In this document: positions 1-9,567 of the stretch, piece by piece
How positions within the stretch are numbered: the stretch's first letter is position 1
Layout of the letters: each line of letters starts with the position of its first letter
Origin: Allorhodopirellula heiligendammensis
GTDB taxonomy: Bacteria > Planctomycetota > Planctomycetia > Pirellulales > Pirellulaceae
DNA length: 64,000 nt
Direction: 5' to 3'
Assembly: GCF_007860105.1 (NCBI RefSeq)
Contig: NZ_SJPU01000002.1
Coordinates: forward strand, 1,849,739 to 1,913,738
Program-made: the position numbers and the translations under genes
The notes under the pieces: model-generated
Told to the model about the DNA's origin: nothing
Databases searched by the model: none
What the model saw: only the letters and a program-made list of their open reading frames with translations

Positions 1-357
1 GCTCCAAAACAGAGGCACGCTTTCACTGTAGACGGCGACACCGACGGCAAATGCCAGTAGAGGTGTGAGCGCGTACAGCCAAGGTCGGCGACGCAGCTCC
101 ACAGGGTCAAAGTAGACACGAAAGCCGGTCGCATAGACGTGTGCCACGTCGATTAGCAAGATGGCGGCAACCCAGGTCCAGCCGGAGGTCTCGTCATGAA
201 GTATCCCCAGTGCAGCGCCGATGGGCAGCATCATCAAGGCAAGCACCGCACTGCCGCCGAAAGTCAGTAGGTCGACTGTCGGCGAAAACAGAGTCGGGAA
301 TCGAACGCGAGCTCGTGGTGGATTGGCGGATCGCGGAAGGCTGTCAGAAAATGACAT
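1..357 (-). CDS. Integral membrane protein, N-terminal part (cut by window edge)
   Basis: An open frame of 119 codons starts at an ATG at 357 and runs off the left edge without a stop. After about 35 polar, Pro/Arg-rich residues, three hydrophobic stretches can be read at roughly residues 37-60, 64-85 and 98-115, so it is a multi-pass inner-membrane protein. Between them is a short motif DVAHVYATG, with a histidine near a membrane face. I do not recognise the family. The start lies only 12 bases after the stop of the kinase gene on the same strand, so the two are probably co-transcribed and perhaps translationally coupled. The start looks secure because the frame opens right behind the kinase stop. 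The function is unknown. Confidence 0.7.
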   Translation of the reverse strand, partial: MSFSDSLPRSANPPRARVRFPTLFSPTVDLLTFGGSAVLALMMLPIGAALGILHDETSGWTWVAAILLIDVAHVYATGFRVYFDPVELRRRPWLYALTPLLAFAVGVAVYSESVPLFWS

Positions 358-369
358 GGATGCTGATCG

Positions 370-3300
370 TTAGGGATCACAGGCGGGCCAGAGTACCACA
401 TTTCCATCCCTACCCGCCGTCATCATGAGTGATCCGTCTGAATTGAACTCAATGGAATTCACGCCGTCGCGGTGCCTCACTAAATCGAGCAACTCTCGTC
501 CAGTCGGGCCCATCGGATAAGTGTCGTCGGTGCCCGAGGACGCGACGCCAAATCGTGGATCCCATACTCGAATGCTGCGGTCGTGAGAGGCGGTGAATAA
601 GCGTAGCGTCGATGGACTCGAGGCCGCAAGAGTTTCGTCGTGTTCACCACGGGTGGAGCTGTCGTTCGAAACTCTGGCGAAACCATTGGGGCCGTCTGGG
701 TTGGACCGATTCGCACTCGGTTCCAATTCGTCGAGCTGCGGGCCAGCGACCGGAGCGGCACCGATGAGTGCCACACCATGAATGGCCTCGGCATGTCCCT
801 GAAAAATGGTATCCGGTGGATCAGCAGGAACGTGTTGTTTCGAAAGATCCCACATTCTCGCCAGTTGGTCGTCGCCTCCAGCGGCCACGAACCGTCCGTC
901 GGGTGAAAAGCATCCTGCAAAAATACTGCCAACGTCGGGATCCGCGAACAACACCTGTTGGGTTTGTTCGGTCAGATTATGCAAGATCACGTGACCACGA
1001 TCCGTTGTCGAGAGCAGCTGGCGGCCATCAGGCGAGATCGATAGTGACAGCGGAATTCCCATTTCTCCCACGCCTACTGACTCAACCGAGGAGAGTTTGC
1101 CGAGTTCAGTGAAGCTGGGCGTGTCGCGTTGGAAAGCCCATCGCCGGATCGAACCGTCGGCGCCGCCCGTAAAGAAATCATGCGGGGCTGTATCGCCGAC
1201 AAACTCGATGCACCGTACTGCTTTGCCATGCGGCGACTCCAGTTTACCGAGGGCAAGACCGGTATGCGCATCCCAGGCCTTCAAGCTTTGGCTTCCGGTC
1301 AGCACGATTTCTCCGTCAGGCGAAATTGCCGCGACGCTGATCGCTCCATGAATGCGGTAACTTACCTCCAGACCACGCGTGGCCGTGTTCCAACGATAAG
1401 CCGAGTGCCCATGCAGCGTGACTAATTGGTCGCTTCCGGCAGGGGCGGCGGCTGAGACATCGCCGAGACGCTTGGGCAAACCCATGGCAATTTCTTTGGT
1501 GGACTGACGAATGTCATCAGCGGCTCGCCAACGCTCGACACGTGCAGGGGCATCTCCGGGTGGGTTGACCGCGATGTATGCGTGCTCACCTGATTCATCG
1601 ATGGCGACCGACGCGATGCCAGGACTCCCTCCGGACCGAGTTCGGTCATCCGTTTTAACGTGTTGTGTAAAAATCGTCTGGAACGCCGCGGGTTTTGTTT
1701 CCAGTGGCAGTTGCCACAGCACCGCATGATGGATGGTGGAGTCAACTTTTTGCAGTTTGGAAGAGGTGACCGCACGGCGGCCATCGCCGGAGAGTTTCAC
1801 ACTCGTGACGATCCCATCGTGATCCAATCGATCAATCAATTCACGAGAATTCAGGTCCAGTTGGGAGAGCCGCTCGTCGTCCGCCGCGACCCATACAGTG
1901 TCTCCGTCTGGCGCCACCGCAATGTCGTTGATCCGCGTCCCTAGCAGCAGGTCGATGGGCTTTCCAATCGGCGTACCCGTTTGAACATCCCATAAGATGA
2001 TCCGCCCGGCGCGGTCCGCGGTCAACGCTCGCCGTCCGCCTGCGTCAACAGCAGCTGCGGTGACGGCCTCCTGATGTCCAGCGAGACGATGTTGGGCGAC
2101 GGCAATGGACGTTTGCGGATCAAAACGCCACAGGATCACCCGCGTTTCTGGATCGCTCGATCCCGTCAAGATCACACGGCTGTCGTCCGAGACTGCTAGG
2201 ACCTGGTTCAATCCTGTGCCCGAAATCGTACCCGATTCAGTTCCGCGTCCCAGATCCCAAATGCGGACGACCGCATCCGCCCCGCCAATGAAAAGTTTGT
2301 TCGCTGAACGATTGATATTCATCGACATCGCTCGGAAATCAGTGCCTTCGTCCAGTGAAATGATCGGCGACTCGGGAGCGTTCGATGACGTGCTGGCGCG
2401 AGTCGGAGCGTCAGCGGTCTCAATCTCGACCGCAGTTCTCAGCTGCAGTGTAGACGGATCAATCGTGAGCACTCGTGCGGTGCGATCACGACTCGCCGTG
2501 ACGACTTGCTGTCCATTCGCCGAGAGGATAGCAGAGGAAATCGAATCGTCATGGACGTGGGAGAGAATGGGGTCGTGCACGATGAGTGTCGCACAGAGGT
2601 CACTCAGTGCATCACTTGCTGTGATCCCCGGCGGAGCGTGTCCGGCGGCCTGTTGGCCAACTAGAACGCTGGCACTGCTCGGTGCCGAATCGACGCCGGA
2701 GCGCCAGAGGCGAATCGAATCGTCCTTGCCAACCGAGAGCAGCTGATCGCCATTGGGAGTCAGGAATCTGGCATCTGTCACCACACCGCCGTGTCCGCGT
2801 AGGGTCCGTTGGAGGCGAGCAGCGGGAGGCGTTGTCGGAAGTTCAATCGGTTCCATGCGCCATAGCTGAATCAAGTAATCATCACCGCAGGTGAGTAGCG
2901 ATTTTCCATCGGCAGAAAACTCAATATGACGTACACTCGAACGGTGCGCTGGTGCAGGCGGTGACGTTTCCTCGGACTCCGGCGTTTCGGTCTCCGGATT
3001 GTTGAGTTGGGTAAACGTCATCGACTCCGAATCGCTAGCAGTAGGACGAGTCGTTTCCAGCGGGCCGTTAGCAACGGCCTCGCTCACCGCGTCAACCGCC
3101 TGTTTGACGAGACGCTCGACATCTCGCTGTTGAAGTTGTGATACCGGCCACAACATCACACGACCGTCGACGTCTCCAGAAGCGGCGATCTGGCCGTCGG
3201 GAGAAACTGCGACACTGGTCACGGACTGGGGGTGTTCGGTGAAGACGCCACGCCGCTCGGACTGCAGTTTCTCTCCTGTCTGGATATCCCAAACCACTAC

Positions 3301-6078
3301 TCGGCCGAGAGCTTTGTCTGCCACACCGGCAACGATGCGGAAACCATCGGGGATGTTACTGCAGGCAATATCGACGACAGATGCGATGTGCCATAGGATT
3401 TCACGATCGGTAGGTTGATTGAGGTTCCAGATACGAACGGTGCGGTCATCCGATGCTGACACGAGGTAATCCTTGCCAATCATTTCGATGGTGGTCACGC
3501 GTCCGCGATGCCCTTGGAATCGACGGAATTGCAAATCGGCGGACAGGGTAGCCTCACCGAGTGCGCGGGGATCGAACAGCAAAATGTCGCCCTTCTCCGT
3601 GCCCGCTGCCGCGAGAGTTTCATCGTCGTTGATGGCGATGCAGGAAGCGTGCTCGCCGTCGGGCAAACGAACCGGACGCGGCGTGTCCACAACGATGGGC
3701 TGGTCAGCGTTTGCCACGACAGTAATCGCTGTCAGAGTTCCATCCTCCAGGCGAATGATTGCGGGAATGCCGGAGACAGGTCGACCGGGGTTGCCGGCAA
3801 CGGCCAGTCCGCCCACTCCCGTCGTTGTGCTCAGGGATCCAGTCGACTGATTGGCGAGCGATGAGAGATACCGCAACTCCCACGGGACCTTGCCGTCTCC
3901 CTGCTGGGCGATCAGTTCCTGGATCAGTCGCCGCGCTTCGGTAAACTCATTGCGATCAATGCGGGCCTTGGCAAGGCCGACCCCGGAAACATACGCTTCG
4001 TATTCGGCTTTCGCCTGAGCCAACTTTGCCCGCTCGGCATTTTGTTGTGCGGTAACTGCGTTGGACTCCGCAATGCGGGCATTATCCTCGGCGATATCAG
4101 CGTTCTCGTCCGCAGTGCGAGCATTGCTCATCGCGATGCGAGCGTTTTCGTCGGCACGCTGTTTCTGATCCATCGCCGCCGTCCGGGCTTGATTGATCAC
4201 CACGATCGCGACCGATCCACCGATCAAGATGAACGCCAGCAACGCGGCGGCAACTTTTTTGAGCACCGCAAATCGTGTTTCTCGCTGCCGTCGTTGCTGC
4301 AGTGATAACTTGAGGCTTTCAACCAATTCGGTGTGTTGTGGATTCTGCTCGTCGAGCAGTTTTAGGCCCAAGTCATAGTCTTCGTTTTGATGAGCCGCTT
4401 CGGCATGCGAAAATTTGGCTTGTTCAAGGCCACTTTGGGCGGCCTCGTTACCAGGCCACAACGCGAGAGCCTCCTCAAATCCGAATTGAGCGCGGGTATA
4501 ACTTGTATAGGACCGTTCCTTGCAGGCGATGCGCAGGTCGTCCTCCGCTCGTTTGACCAACGCGATGCTCTCGGCATGAGAGCGGTACTTCCGAATCGCG
4601 TTTTGAAATTCCGTGGTCTCAGCGTATCGGTCGGCAGGATCGAGGGACATCGCTTTGAGTGCGATGTTCATCAATTCGCCCTGATGTTTTGGATCGAACT
4701 CACAGATGTCGTTGTTGGCAACGGCCCGCAAGCACTGACTCACATTGGGTGCATGATGAGGCGGTTTGCCTGTGACGATCATGAACAGCGTCGCCCCGAG
4801 CAAATAAATGTCGGCAGCAGGTCCTACCTTTTCGAGCGGCCCCGTGGCCATTTCGGGCGCCATCATGGAGGGCGTGCCACCGAGACCTGTCGCGGGCGTG
4901 ATCGAATCAAGCTTCTCAAAGTTTGGCTTGGCAAGGGCGATGCCCCAGTCCATCACCATCACGACGCCGAAGTCGCCCAGCATCACGTTCTCAGGTTTGA
5001 TGTCGCGGTGGACGACACCTCGCGTATGGGCGAAACCAATCGCGTCGGCAACCTTGATGAGAATCTCCAGGTTCTCTTCCTGTGTTTTCTCTCCAATGAC
5101 GTCCGACCATGGCGTGCCGATCACGCGTTTCATGGAATAGAACAGCGTGCTGTCACCCGTTAACGCCACGTCGTGAATGGGCACGATATTGGGGTGGTCA
5201 AGATCTCCCGTGACGACCGCTTCCGTCAAGAATTGTTGACGTCGTCCCTGTTCGACGCTCTCAAGTTGGCCGTTCTCGGCGAGCTGTTTGCGTTTGGACT
5301 CGTCCAGCGGCCGGATCACCTTAACCGCGATCAGTCGATCCAGTGATCCTTGACGGGCGACGAAAACGTTACCCATCCCGCCGCGCCCGAGCAATCGCAC
5401 GAGCCGGTAGTCAGCAGCCTCGCCATCGCTATGGATTTGCGTGGCGACCGTTTGACTGCGAAGTTGTAGCTTCGTTTCAACAATCGTCCGGTCGACCACG
5501 CTGGGCTGAATGGTGGGATCGTTCGGCGAGGTGAACTCAGCCGACATTTCGGCCCAGTACTTTGCCTCGGCGGAGGAGAGGGCCCGAGGATTGATGGTCT
5601 GGTTGAGATTAGAATCATTTAAAACAGAGCCGCTACCCTCTTCGCCTGTACCAGGAGCTGCACCCAGATCGATTGAGAAATTGCCGGTGGCCTCTATCGT
5701 GGCATTCGCATCAAAAGTACCGGAGTGCTCGATCGTAGCGTTAGCGTCAAAGTGATCATCCACCTCCAGGGTGGCATCGGGGTCGAATTCATCGGCCTCC
5801 TCGATGGTCGCATTTGGATCAAATTCGACTGTTTTCTCGATGGTCGCATCGGCGTCGAAGTGGGCCGTCTTCTCGATGGTCGCCCCTGGATCTAACTCGG
5901 CGGCATCCTGCACGGTTGCATTGGGGTCGATGTTTGCTGTTTGCTCGATAGTTGCATTCGGATCGAACGCATTGGCATCCGAGATCGTGGCGTCCGCATC
6001 AAAACCAGTAATCTCGTTAATGGTGGCATCCGGGTCTTGATCGGGCACTTTTTTATCGCGATCCATCATCCAACTCAT
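370..6078 (-). CDS. Serine/threonine protein kinase with N-terminal repeats, one TM segment and WD40 repeats
   Basis: A 1902-aa membrane-anchored kinase. Residues 15-128 are ten copies of a 12-residue unit of the form [F/L/I]-D-x-x-A-T-[I/V/L]-E. The kinase domain spans about 224-500, with glycine loop GRGGMGNV, ATP-binding K253, catalytic HRDIKPEN (357-364) and DWG (377-379) in place of DFG. A single TM segment lies at about 606-628, followed by an Asn/Ala-rich coiled-coil-like stretch (about 640-690). The remaining 1200 residues are a series of WD40-type repeats with many SPDG and WD-like ends, probably forming one or two propellers. It should phosphorylate Ser/Thr on proteins, with the propellers as binding platform. 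Its start overlaps the stop of the upstream LEPR gene by 26 bases, which suggests coupled translation. ATGs at 6069 and 6066 are alternative starts. Kinase-WD40 fusions are common in planctomycetes; the substrate is unknown. Confidence 0.93.
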   Translation of the reverse strand: MSWMMDRDKKVPDQDPDATINEITGFDADATISDANAFDPNATIEQTANIDPNATVQDAAELDPGATIEKTAHFDADATIEKTVEFDPNATIEEADEFDPDATLEVDDHFDANATIEHSGTFDANATIEATGNFSIDLGAAPGTGEEGSGSVLNDSNLNQTINPRALSSAEAKYWAEMSAEFTSPNDPTIQPSVVDRTIVETKLQLRSQTVATQIHSDGEAADYRLVRLLGRGGMGNVFVARQGSLDRLIAVKVIRPLDESKRKQLAENGQLESVEQGRRQQFLTEAVVTGDLDHPNIVPIHDVALTGDSTLFYSMKRVIGTPWSDVIGEKTQEENLEILIKVADAIGFAHTRGVVHRDIKPENVMLGDFGVVMVMDWGIALAKPNFEKLDSITPATGLGGTPSMMAPEMATGPLEKVGPAADIYLLGATLFMIVTGKPPHHAPNVSQCLRAVANNDICEFDPKHQGELMNIALKAMSLDPADRYAETTEFQNAIRKYRSHAESIALVKRAEDDLRIACKERSYTSYTRAQFGFEEALALWPGNEAAQSGLEQAKFSHAEAAHQNEDYDLGLKLLDEQNPQHTELVESLKLSLQQRRQRETRFAVLKKVAAALLAFILIGGSVAIVVINQARTAAMDQKQRADENARIAMSNARTADENADIAEDNARIAESNAVTAQQNAERAKLAQAKAEYEAYVSGVGLAKARIDRNEFTEARRLIQELIAQQGDGKVPWELRYLSSLANQSTGSLSTTTGVGGLAVAGNPGRPVSGIPAIIRLEDGTLTAITVVANADQPIVVDTPRPVRLPDGEHASCIAINDDETLAAAGTEKGDILLFDPRALGEATLSADLQFRRFQGHRGRVTTIEMIGKDYLVSASDDRTVRIWNLNQPTDREILWHIASVVDIACSNIPDGFRIVAGVADKALGRVVVWDIQTGEKLQSERRGVFTEHPQSVTSVAVSPDGQIAASGDVDGRVMLWPVSQLQQRDVERLVKQAVDAVSEAVANGPLETTRPTASDSESMTFTQLNNPETETPESEETSPPAPAHRSSVRHIEFSADGKSLLTCGDDYLIQLWRMEPIELPTTPPAARLQRTLRGHGGVVTDARFLTPNGDQLLSVGKDDSIRLWRSGVDSAPSSASVLVGQQAAGHAPPGITASDALSDLCATLIVHDPILSHVHDDSISSAILSANGQQVVTASRDRTARVLTIDPSTLQLRTAVEIETADAPTRASTSSNAPESPIISLDEGTDFRAMSMNINRSANKLFIGGADAVVRIWDLGRGTESGTISGTGLNQVLAVSDDSRVILTGSSDPETRVILWRFDPQTSIAVAQHRLAGHQEAVTAAAVDAGGRRALTADRAGRIILWDVQTGTPIGKPIDLLLGTRINDIAVAPDGDTVWVAADDERLSQLDLNSRELIDRLDHDGIVTSVKLSGDGRRAVTSSKLQKVDSTIHHAVLWQLPLETKPAAFQTIFTQHVKTDDRTRSGGSPGIASVAIDESGEHAYIAVNPPGDAPARVERWRAADDIRQSTKEIAMGLPKRLGDVSAAAPAGSDQLVTLHGHSAYRWNTATRGLEVSYRIHGAISVAAISPDGEIVLTGSQSLKAWDAHTGLALGKLESPHGKAVRCIEFVGDTAPHDFFTGGADGSIRRWAFQRDTPSFTELGKLSSVESVGVGEMGIPLSLSISPDGRQLLSTTDRGHVILHNLTEQTQQVLFADPDVGSIFAGCFSPDGRFVAAGGDDQLARMWDLSKQHVPADPPDTIFQGHAEAIHGVALIGAAPVAGPQLDELEPSANRSNPDGPNGFARVSNDSSTRGEHDETLAASSPSTLRLFTASHDRSIRVWDPRFGVASSGTDDTYPMGPTGRELLDLVRHRDGVNSIEFNSDGSLMMTAGRDGNVVLWPACDP
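5692..6036 (-). repeat. Ten-copy 36-bp / 12-residue repeat in the kinase N-terminus
   Basis: The coding sequence carries ten consecutive 12-residue units, each centred on D-x-[N/D/A/G]-A-T-[I/V/L]. The threonines fall at residues 19, 31, 43, 55, 67, 79, 91, 103, 115 and 127, an exact period of 12 (36 bases). The DNA copies have diverged from one another while the Asp, Ala and Thr positions are kept, which points to selection on the protein rather than recent slippage. Confidence 0.95.
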
Positions 6079-9076
6079 TGGCAGGCACCGTATCTAACAT
6101 TTCGATCTGGCCCGGGAGATCGAGCACTTCAAGTTCGAGTGGGGCACCCTCAATCTCGTTCTCGACGATGATGGCTTTGCCGCCGCGGAGGTCGACCCGT
6201 AGGATCAGTCGCTCCTCGCTATTGCCAATCACATAATCGATTTCGTAGGCGCCATCAGGTAGTTCCGCGAATAGCTCATCCAAGCGATCTTCCGCGAGGA
6301 TACTGTCGGGCAGTCGTATCGGCTCGATTAAATCTTCGCCGTTTGGATCCGGCGACAGGGTGCGCAGTTGAAAATACTCGTCGCGGATTGACGGTGGCGA
6401 TGCGGATGATTCGACCGTATCGACTACGACGCTGCTGAGCTGAACAGAGGAAGTCAAAATCACCGGCGGCGTCGGCTCGATAGGTTCTGGCAGCACATCG
6501 CGGACGGGAAAAAATGCCATGGGCACATTCACACGGGGGATCACGAAGAAAGCTCGACCGCTCTCAAGTGGGGCCGTCAGAGGATTATCGGTCGACGATA
6601 TTAAGCGTCCGGGAACCGAATTCTGTAATGTCGGTCCGCCTGCGGTCGCAATCTGGTTGGCCGGCACGGTCTGCTCAACCGAGTCGCCGGTGACCACGAT
6701 GGACGCATGATGCGAGACGGCAAAACGGACGGCTAACGGATCGGTTGCACTGCCGCGACCGTTGAGTGTCGAGTTCAAAATATCGGACTCGAGATAGACG
6801 TGGGATACGTCGACTCGGGTATGGTCGCCCGGCAAGTTGTCGAGTTGCTCAAAGCGGTTGGAAATCCCGCCCCAATCAATAAAGAGCGAGAGACCATTTT
6901 CGCCGGCGGCGCCAATGTCAATCGAAAGCACCCCCGATGCATCGTTCTCATTCGCCTGAGTTAAAATATCCGTCTCGATCGATTCCACATCATAAAATGC
7001 GGTTTCAATTTTGACGTAGTTCGGATTGGTGGGGTCCGTGATCACTCCTGGATAAACAGGTTGGATCTGGCCGGGAGCGACGACAGTGAGTTCAGGCCGC
7101 GGCGCAAACCGGTGTGCGATACCGACCCCATTGCCGGTATTGATCTCAAAATCGTTGCCGATCACCACGCTCGGAGCATTGATGCGCACCGCTGCGTCGC
7201 TGACTTGGCTCGCGTAGATTTGAATTGAATCACCGGCGATCCATGCATTGCCCGCCGACATCATCAATCGCCCGTTGTCACCACCTGCAATGATTTCGCG
7301 ATCTCCTCCACTGCCATCATTGACGACGCCTTGGTCCAGGATGCGAATGTCGCCGCTGGCGACAATATTGATTTCTCCGTTTTCTGTATTCAGGACGTTG
7401 TCATTACCGATGGTCGTTGAGACCAGATCTAAAGAACCGGTGACGCTAATATTGATGTCGCCCCGCGCACCACCGCTGGCGGTTTCAATCTGGTGGACTG
7501 TCAGTGTCGCCCCTGGCAGTCCGTTGACGTTACTATGCACATCGACAGTTCCCCCACTGACGATTCGGTCGACAGTTCCGATCGAATTGCCGGTGCTGGA
7601 CAGATCCACGTCGCCGGCGGCGTAGATTGACACGAGATCCGCTGAGATGCCGGTGCCTGCCGCCTGGCTAATGGCGTCACTCACGGGTGCGCCGACGTCT
7701 CCGATCTGGAGTGAACCATCAACGACATCGATCTCACCGAGCCGGATCTGATTGGCGTTGTCGATCGTGATCAGTCCACCGGCGCCATCGGAGAGGAGCG
7801 TACTGGTGGCGAAATCAATGTCATCACCACCGCCGTCGACATGAATGGTGTTCGCGACCAGATGGATGTTGCCGTCTGCTACACCTGAGACACCGGCATC
7901 GAGAAAGAGGTCAATGGTGTCGATTGAATTGGCGGTGCTGGACAGATCCACGTCGCCGGCGGCGTAGATTGACACGAGATCCGCTGAGATGCCGGTGCCT
8001 GCCGCCTGGCTAATGGCGTCACTCACGGGTGCGCCGACGTCTCCGATCTGGAGTGAACCATCAACGACATCGATCTCACCGAGCCGGATCTGATTGGCGT
8101 TGTCGATCGTGATCAGTCCACCGGCGCCATCGGAGAGGAGCGTACTGGTGGCGAAATCAATGTCATCACCACCGCCGTCGACATGAATGGTGTTCGCGAC
8201 CAGATGGATGTTGCCGTCTGCTACACCTGAGACACCGGCATCGAGAAAGAGGTCAATGGTGTCGACTGAATTGGCAGTGCTGGACAGATCCACGTCGCCG
8301 GCGGCGTAGATTGACACGAGATCCGCTGAGATGCCGGTGCCTGCCGCCTGGCTAATGGCGTCAGTCACGGGTGCGCCGACGTCTCCGATCTGGAGTGAAC
8401 CATCAACGACATCGATCTCACCGAGCCGGATCTGATTGGCGTTGTCGATCGTGATCAGTCCACCGGCGCCATCGGAGAGGAGCGTACTGGTGGCGAAATC
8501 AATGTCATCACCACCGCCGTCGACACGAATGTCTTCTGCGGTGAGGATCAGGGTATTGCTGGATAGGTTGGATGCGTCCGCGTTGAGCGAGATGTCGAGC
8601 GAGTCGCTGCCAATTCCGCCATCGGCACTGACATTCAGACCGACGGGAACATCGATCCGCAGCGAGTCGTTGCCGGCACCCAGGTTTGCCGTCAGCCGGT
8701 TGGAAGTGATTTTGCTGGGGTCGAGCGAGTTGGTCGTAATCGGATTGCCCGCTCCGTCCGTGCCGATGCGGATCGGCACGAGGCCGTTGGCATCAAAAAT
8801 CTCAATTTCCCCGGCTGTGTTGAGCGTCACGTCCACGACATCGTCAGTCGCATCGCCCGAGATGAGCAAGTCACCTGTGCCCATCAATTCCGCCGTTGCG
8901 TTGAGCACGATCCGAGGTTCGAGCACCCTCACGCGTGGGATCCATGGCTCGTGGAGAGTCGAATGCGACTGGCGGTGGTGATCATGCTGCTGAGGGGATT
9001 CGAGCAAACCCCGACGCCAGTGACCGCGCACGGCATCAAAAATCGAGCGGAATCGGTATGGCGAGCGGAATTTCAT
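6053..9076 (-). CDS. LEPR-motif surface/adhesin-like protein with tandem repeats
   Basis: A 1007-aa protein. After a basic N-terminus comes the motif LEPRIVLNA (about residues 52-60), the mark of planctomycete LEPR-XLL proteins, thought to be large exported or surface proteins. The middle is rich in Gly, Asp, Asn and beta-branched residues, with short periodic strands like filamentous adhesins and autotransporter beta-helices. It includes almost three copies of a 114-residue unit. The C-terminal third has different, Pro-rich and acidic segments. No catalytic motif was seen. The gene is followed by the kinase gene with a 26-base overlap and preceded at 93 bases by the DUF3127 gene on the same strand. 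The LEPR assignment is firm by motif; a role in adhesion or envelope structure is inference. Confidence 0.85.
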   Translation of the reverse strand: MKFRSPYRFRSIFDAVRGHWRRGLLESPQQHDHHRQSHSTLHEPWIPRVRVLEPRIVLNATAELMGTGDLLISGDATDDVVDVTLNTAGEIEIFDANGLVPIRIGTDGAGNPITTNSLDPSKITSNRLTANLGAGNDSLRIDVPVGLNVSADGGIGSDSLDISLNADASNLSSNTLILTAEDIRVDGGGDDIDFATSTLLSDGAGGLITIDNANQIRLGEIDVVDGSLQIGDVGAPVTDAISQAAGTGISADLVSIYAAGDVDLSSTANSVDTIDLFLDAGVSGVADGNIHLVANTIHVDGGGDDIDFATSTLLSDGAGGLITIDNANQIRLGEIDVVDGSLQIGDVGAPVSDAISQAAGTGISADLVSIYAAGDVDLSSTANSIDTIDLFLDAGVSGVADGNIHLVANTIHVDGGGDDIDFATSTLLSDGAGGLITIDNANQIRLGEIDVVDGSLQIGDVGAPVSDAISQAAGTGISADLVSIYAAGDVDLSSTGNSIGTVDRIVSGGTVDVHSNVNGLPGATLTVHQIETASGGARGDINISVTGSLDLVSTTIGNDNVLNTENGEINIVASGDIRILDQGVVNDGSGGDREIIAGGDNGRLMMSAGNAWIAGDSIQIYASQVSDAAVRINAPSVVIGNDFEINTGNGVGIAHRFAPRPELTVVAPGQIQPVYPGVITDPTNPNYVKIETAFYDVESIETDILTQANENDASGVLSIDIGAAGENGLSLFIDWGGISNRFEQLDNLPGDHTRVDVSHVYLESDILNSTLNGRGSATDPLAVRFAVSHHASIVVTGDSVEQTVPANQIATAGGPTLQNSVPGRLISSTDNPLTAPLESGRAFFVIPRVNVPMAFFPVRDVLPEPIEPTPPVILTSSVQLSSVVVDTVESSASPPSIRDEYFQLRTLSPDPNGEDLIEPIRLPDSILAEDRLDELFAELPDGAYEIDYVIGNSEERLILRVDLRGGKAIIVENEIEGAPLELEVLDLPGQIEMLDTVPANELDDGSR
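7570..8524 (-). repeat. Near-identical 342-bp tandem repeats (2.8 copies) inside the LEPR gene
   Basis: The same landmark (the end of GTGCTGGA) recurs at 7600, 7942 and 8284, spacing exactly 342 bases. Copies lie at about 8183-8524, 7841-8182 and a partial one at 7570-7840. Only scattered single-base differences are visible, for example Thr versus Ser in the GAPV[T/S]DA segment. The unit encodes 114 residues from VDGGGDD to HLVANTI. The low divergence suggests recent duplication or gene conversion. This stretch is prone to assembly collapse. Confidence 0.95.
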
Positions 9077-9169
9077 ACAGCATCAGTGCGAACGGAGAGT
9101 GCATCTGCCCTGCAATTCTACTCAAATCGCGCCAAGTAAGCGATTGCGACCGCTCTTGTTCATCATTAT

Positions 9170-9538
9170 TTAGAACGGCGCGTCGTCATCTTCCCCACCC
9201 GCTTCGGCGAAGGCGTCGTTTGCTGAACCGCTTGATGTGGGGCCATCACCGACGACCTGGTAGGTCAACGCCTCGAGATTGACGAAGAATTTCACTTCGC
9301 TGTCGGCATCCTTCTGCCAGCGACGGCCATTCAGACGATAGGTAATCTCGACTTCATCACCTTTTTTCAATCCATCAACAGTATCGCACGCGTCACGAGT
9401 GAACTCGACGGGAACGTAATTCGTGAAGCTGCCTTTATCCTGCTCTAGCACGACCATGCGTTTACGAAACCCTTTCTGACCATAGGTCTTGGTCTCTTCA
9501 ATCATATGGACCACGCCACGTACTTTTGCGTCACTCAT
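9170..9538 (-). CDS. DUF3127 family protein with SSB-like acidic tail
   Basis: A 122-aa protein. Residues 1-95 resemble the DUF3127 domain, a short OB-fold-like domain (starting VRGVVHMIEETKTYGQKGFRKR, with a later VEITYRLNGRRW). The last ~25 residues are Gly/Ser/Ala-rich and end in DDDAPF. Single-stranded DNA-binding proteins end in a similar acidic tip (DDDIPF in E. coli SSB) that docks partner proteins. A role as an SSB-like nucleic-acid-binding protein is therefore plausible but inferred. It lies 29 bases downstream of the 79-aa gene on the same strand. The start ATG at 9538 is the only reasonable one. Confidence 0.82.
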   Translation of the reverse strand: MSDAKVRGVVHMIEETKTYGQKGFRKRMVVLEQDKGSFTNYVPVEFTRDACDTVDGLKKGDEVEITYRLNGRRWQKDADSEVKFFVNLEALTYQVVGDGPTSSGSANDAFAEAGGEDDDAPF

Positions 9539-9567
9539 TGTTTACTCGATCAGTTCGTCAGTCAGGA

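Noticed and set aside
4387-5163. 258-codon plus-strand frame inside the kinase gene
   Set aside because: It runs antisense through the conserved kinase domain and shows no family features; it is a shadow of the real coding frame.
7570-8524. CRISPR array
   Set aside because: The repeats are 342 bases long, in frame within one gene, and have no spacers.
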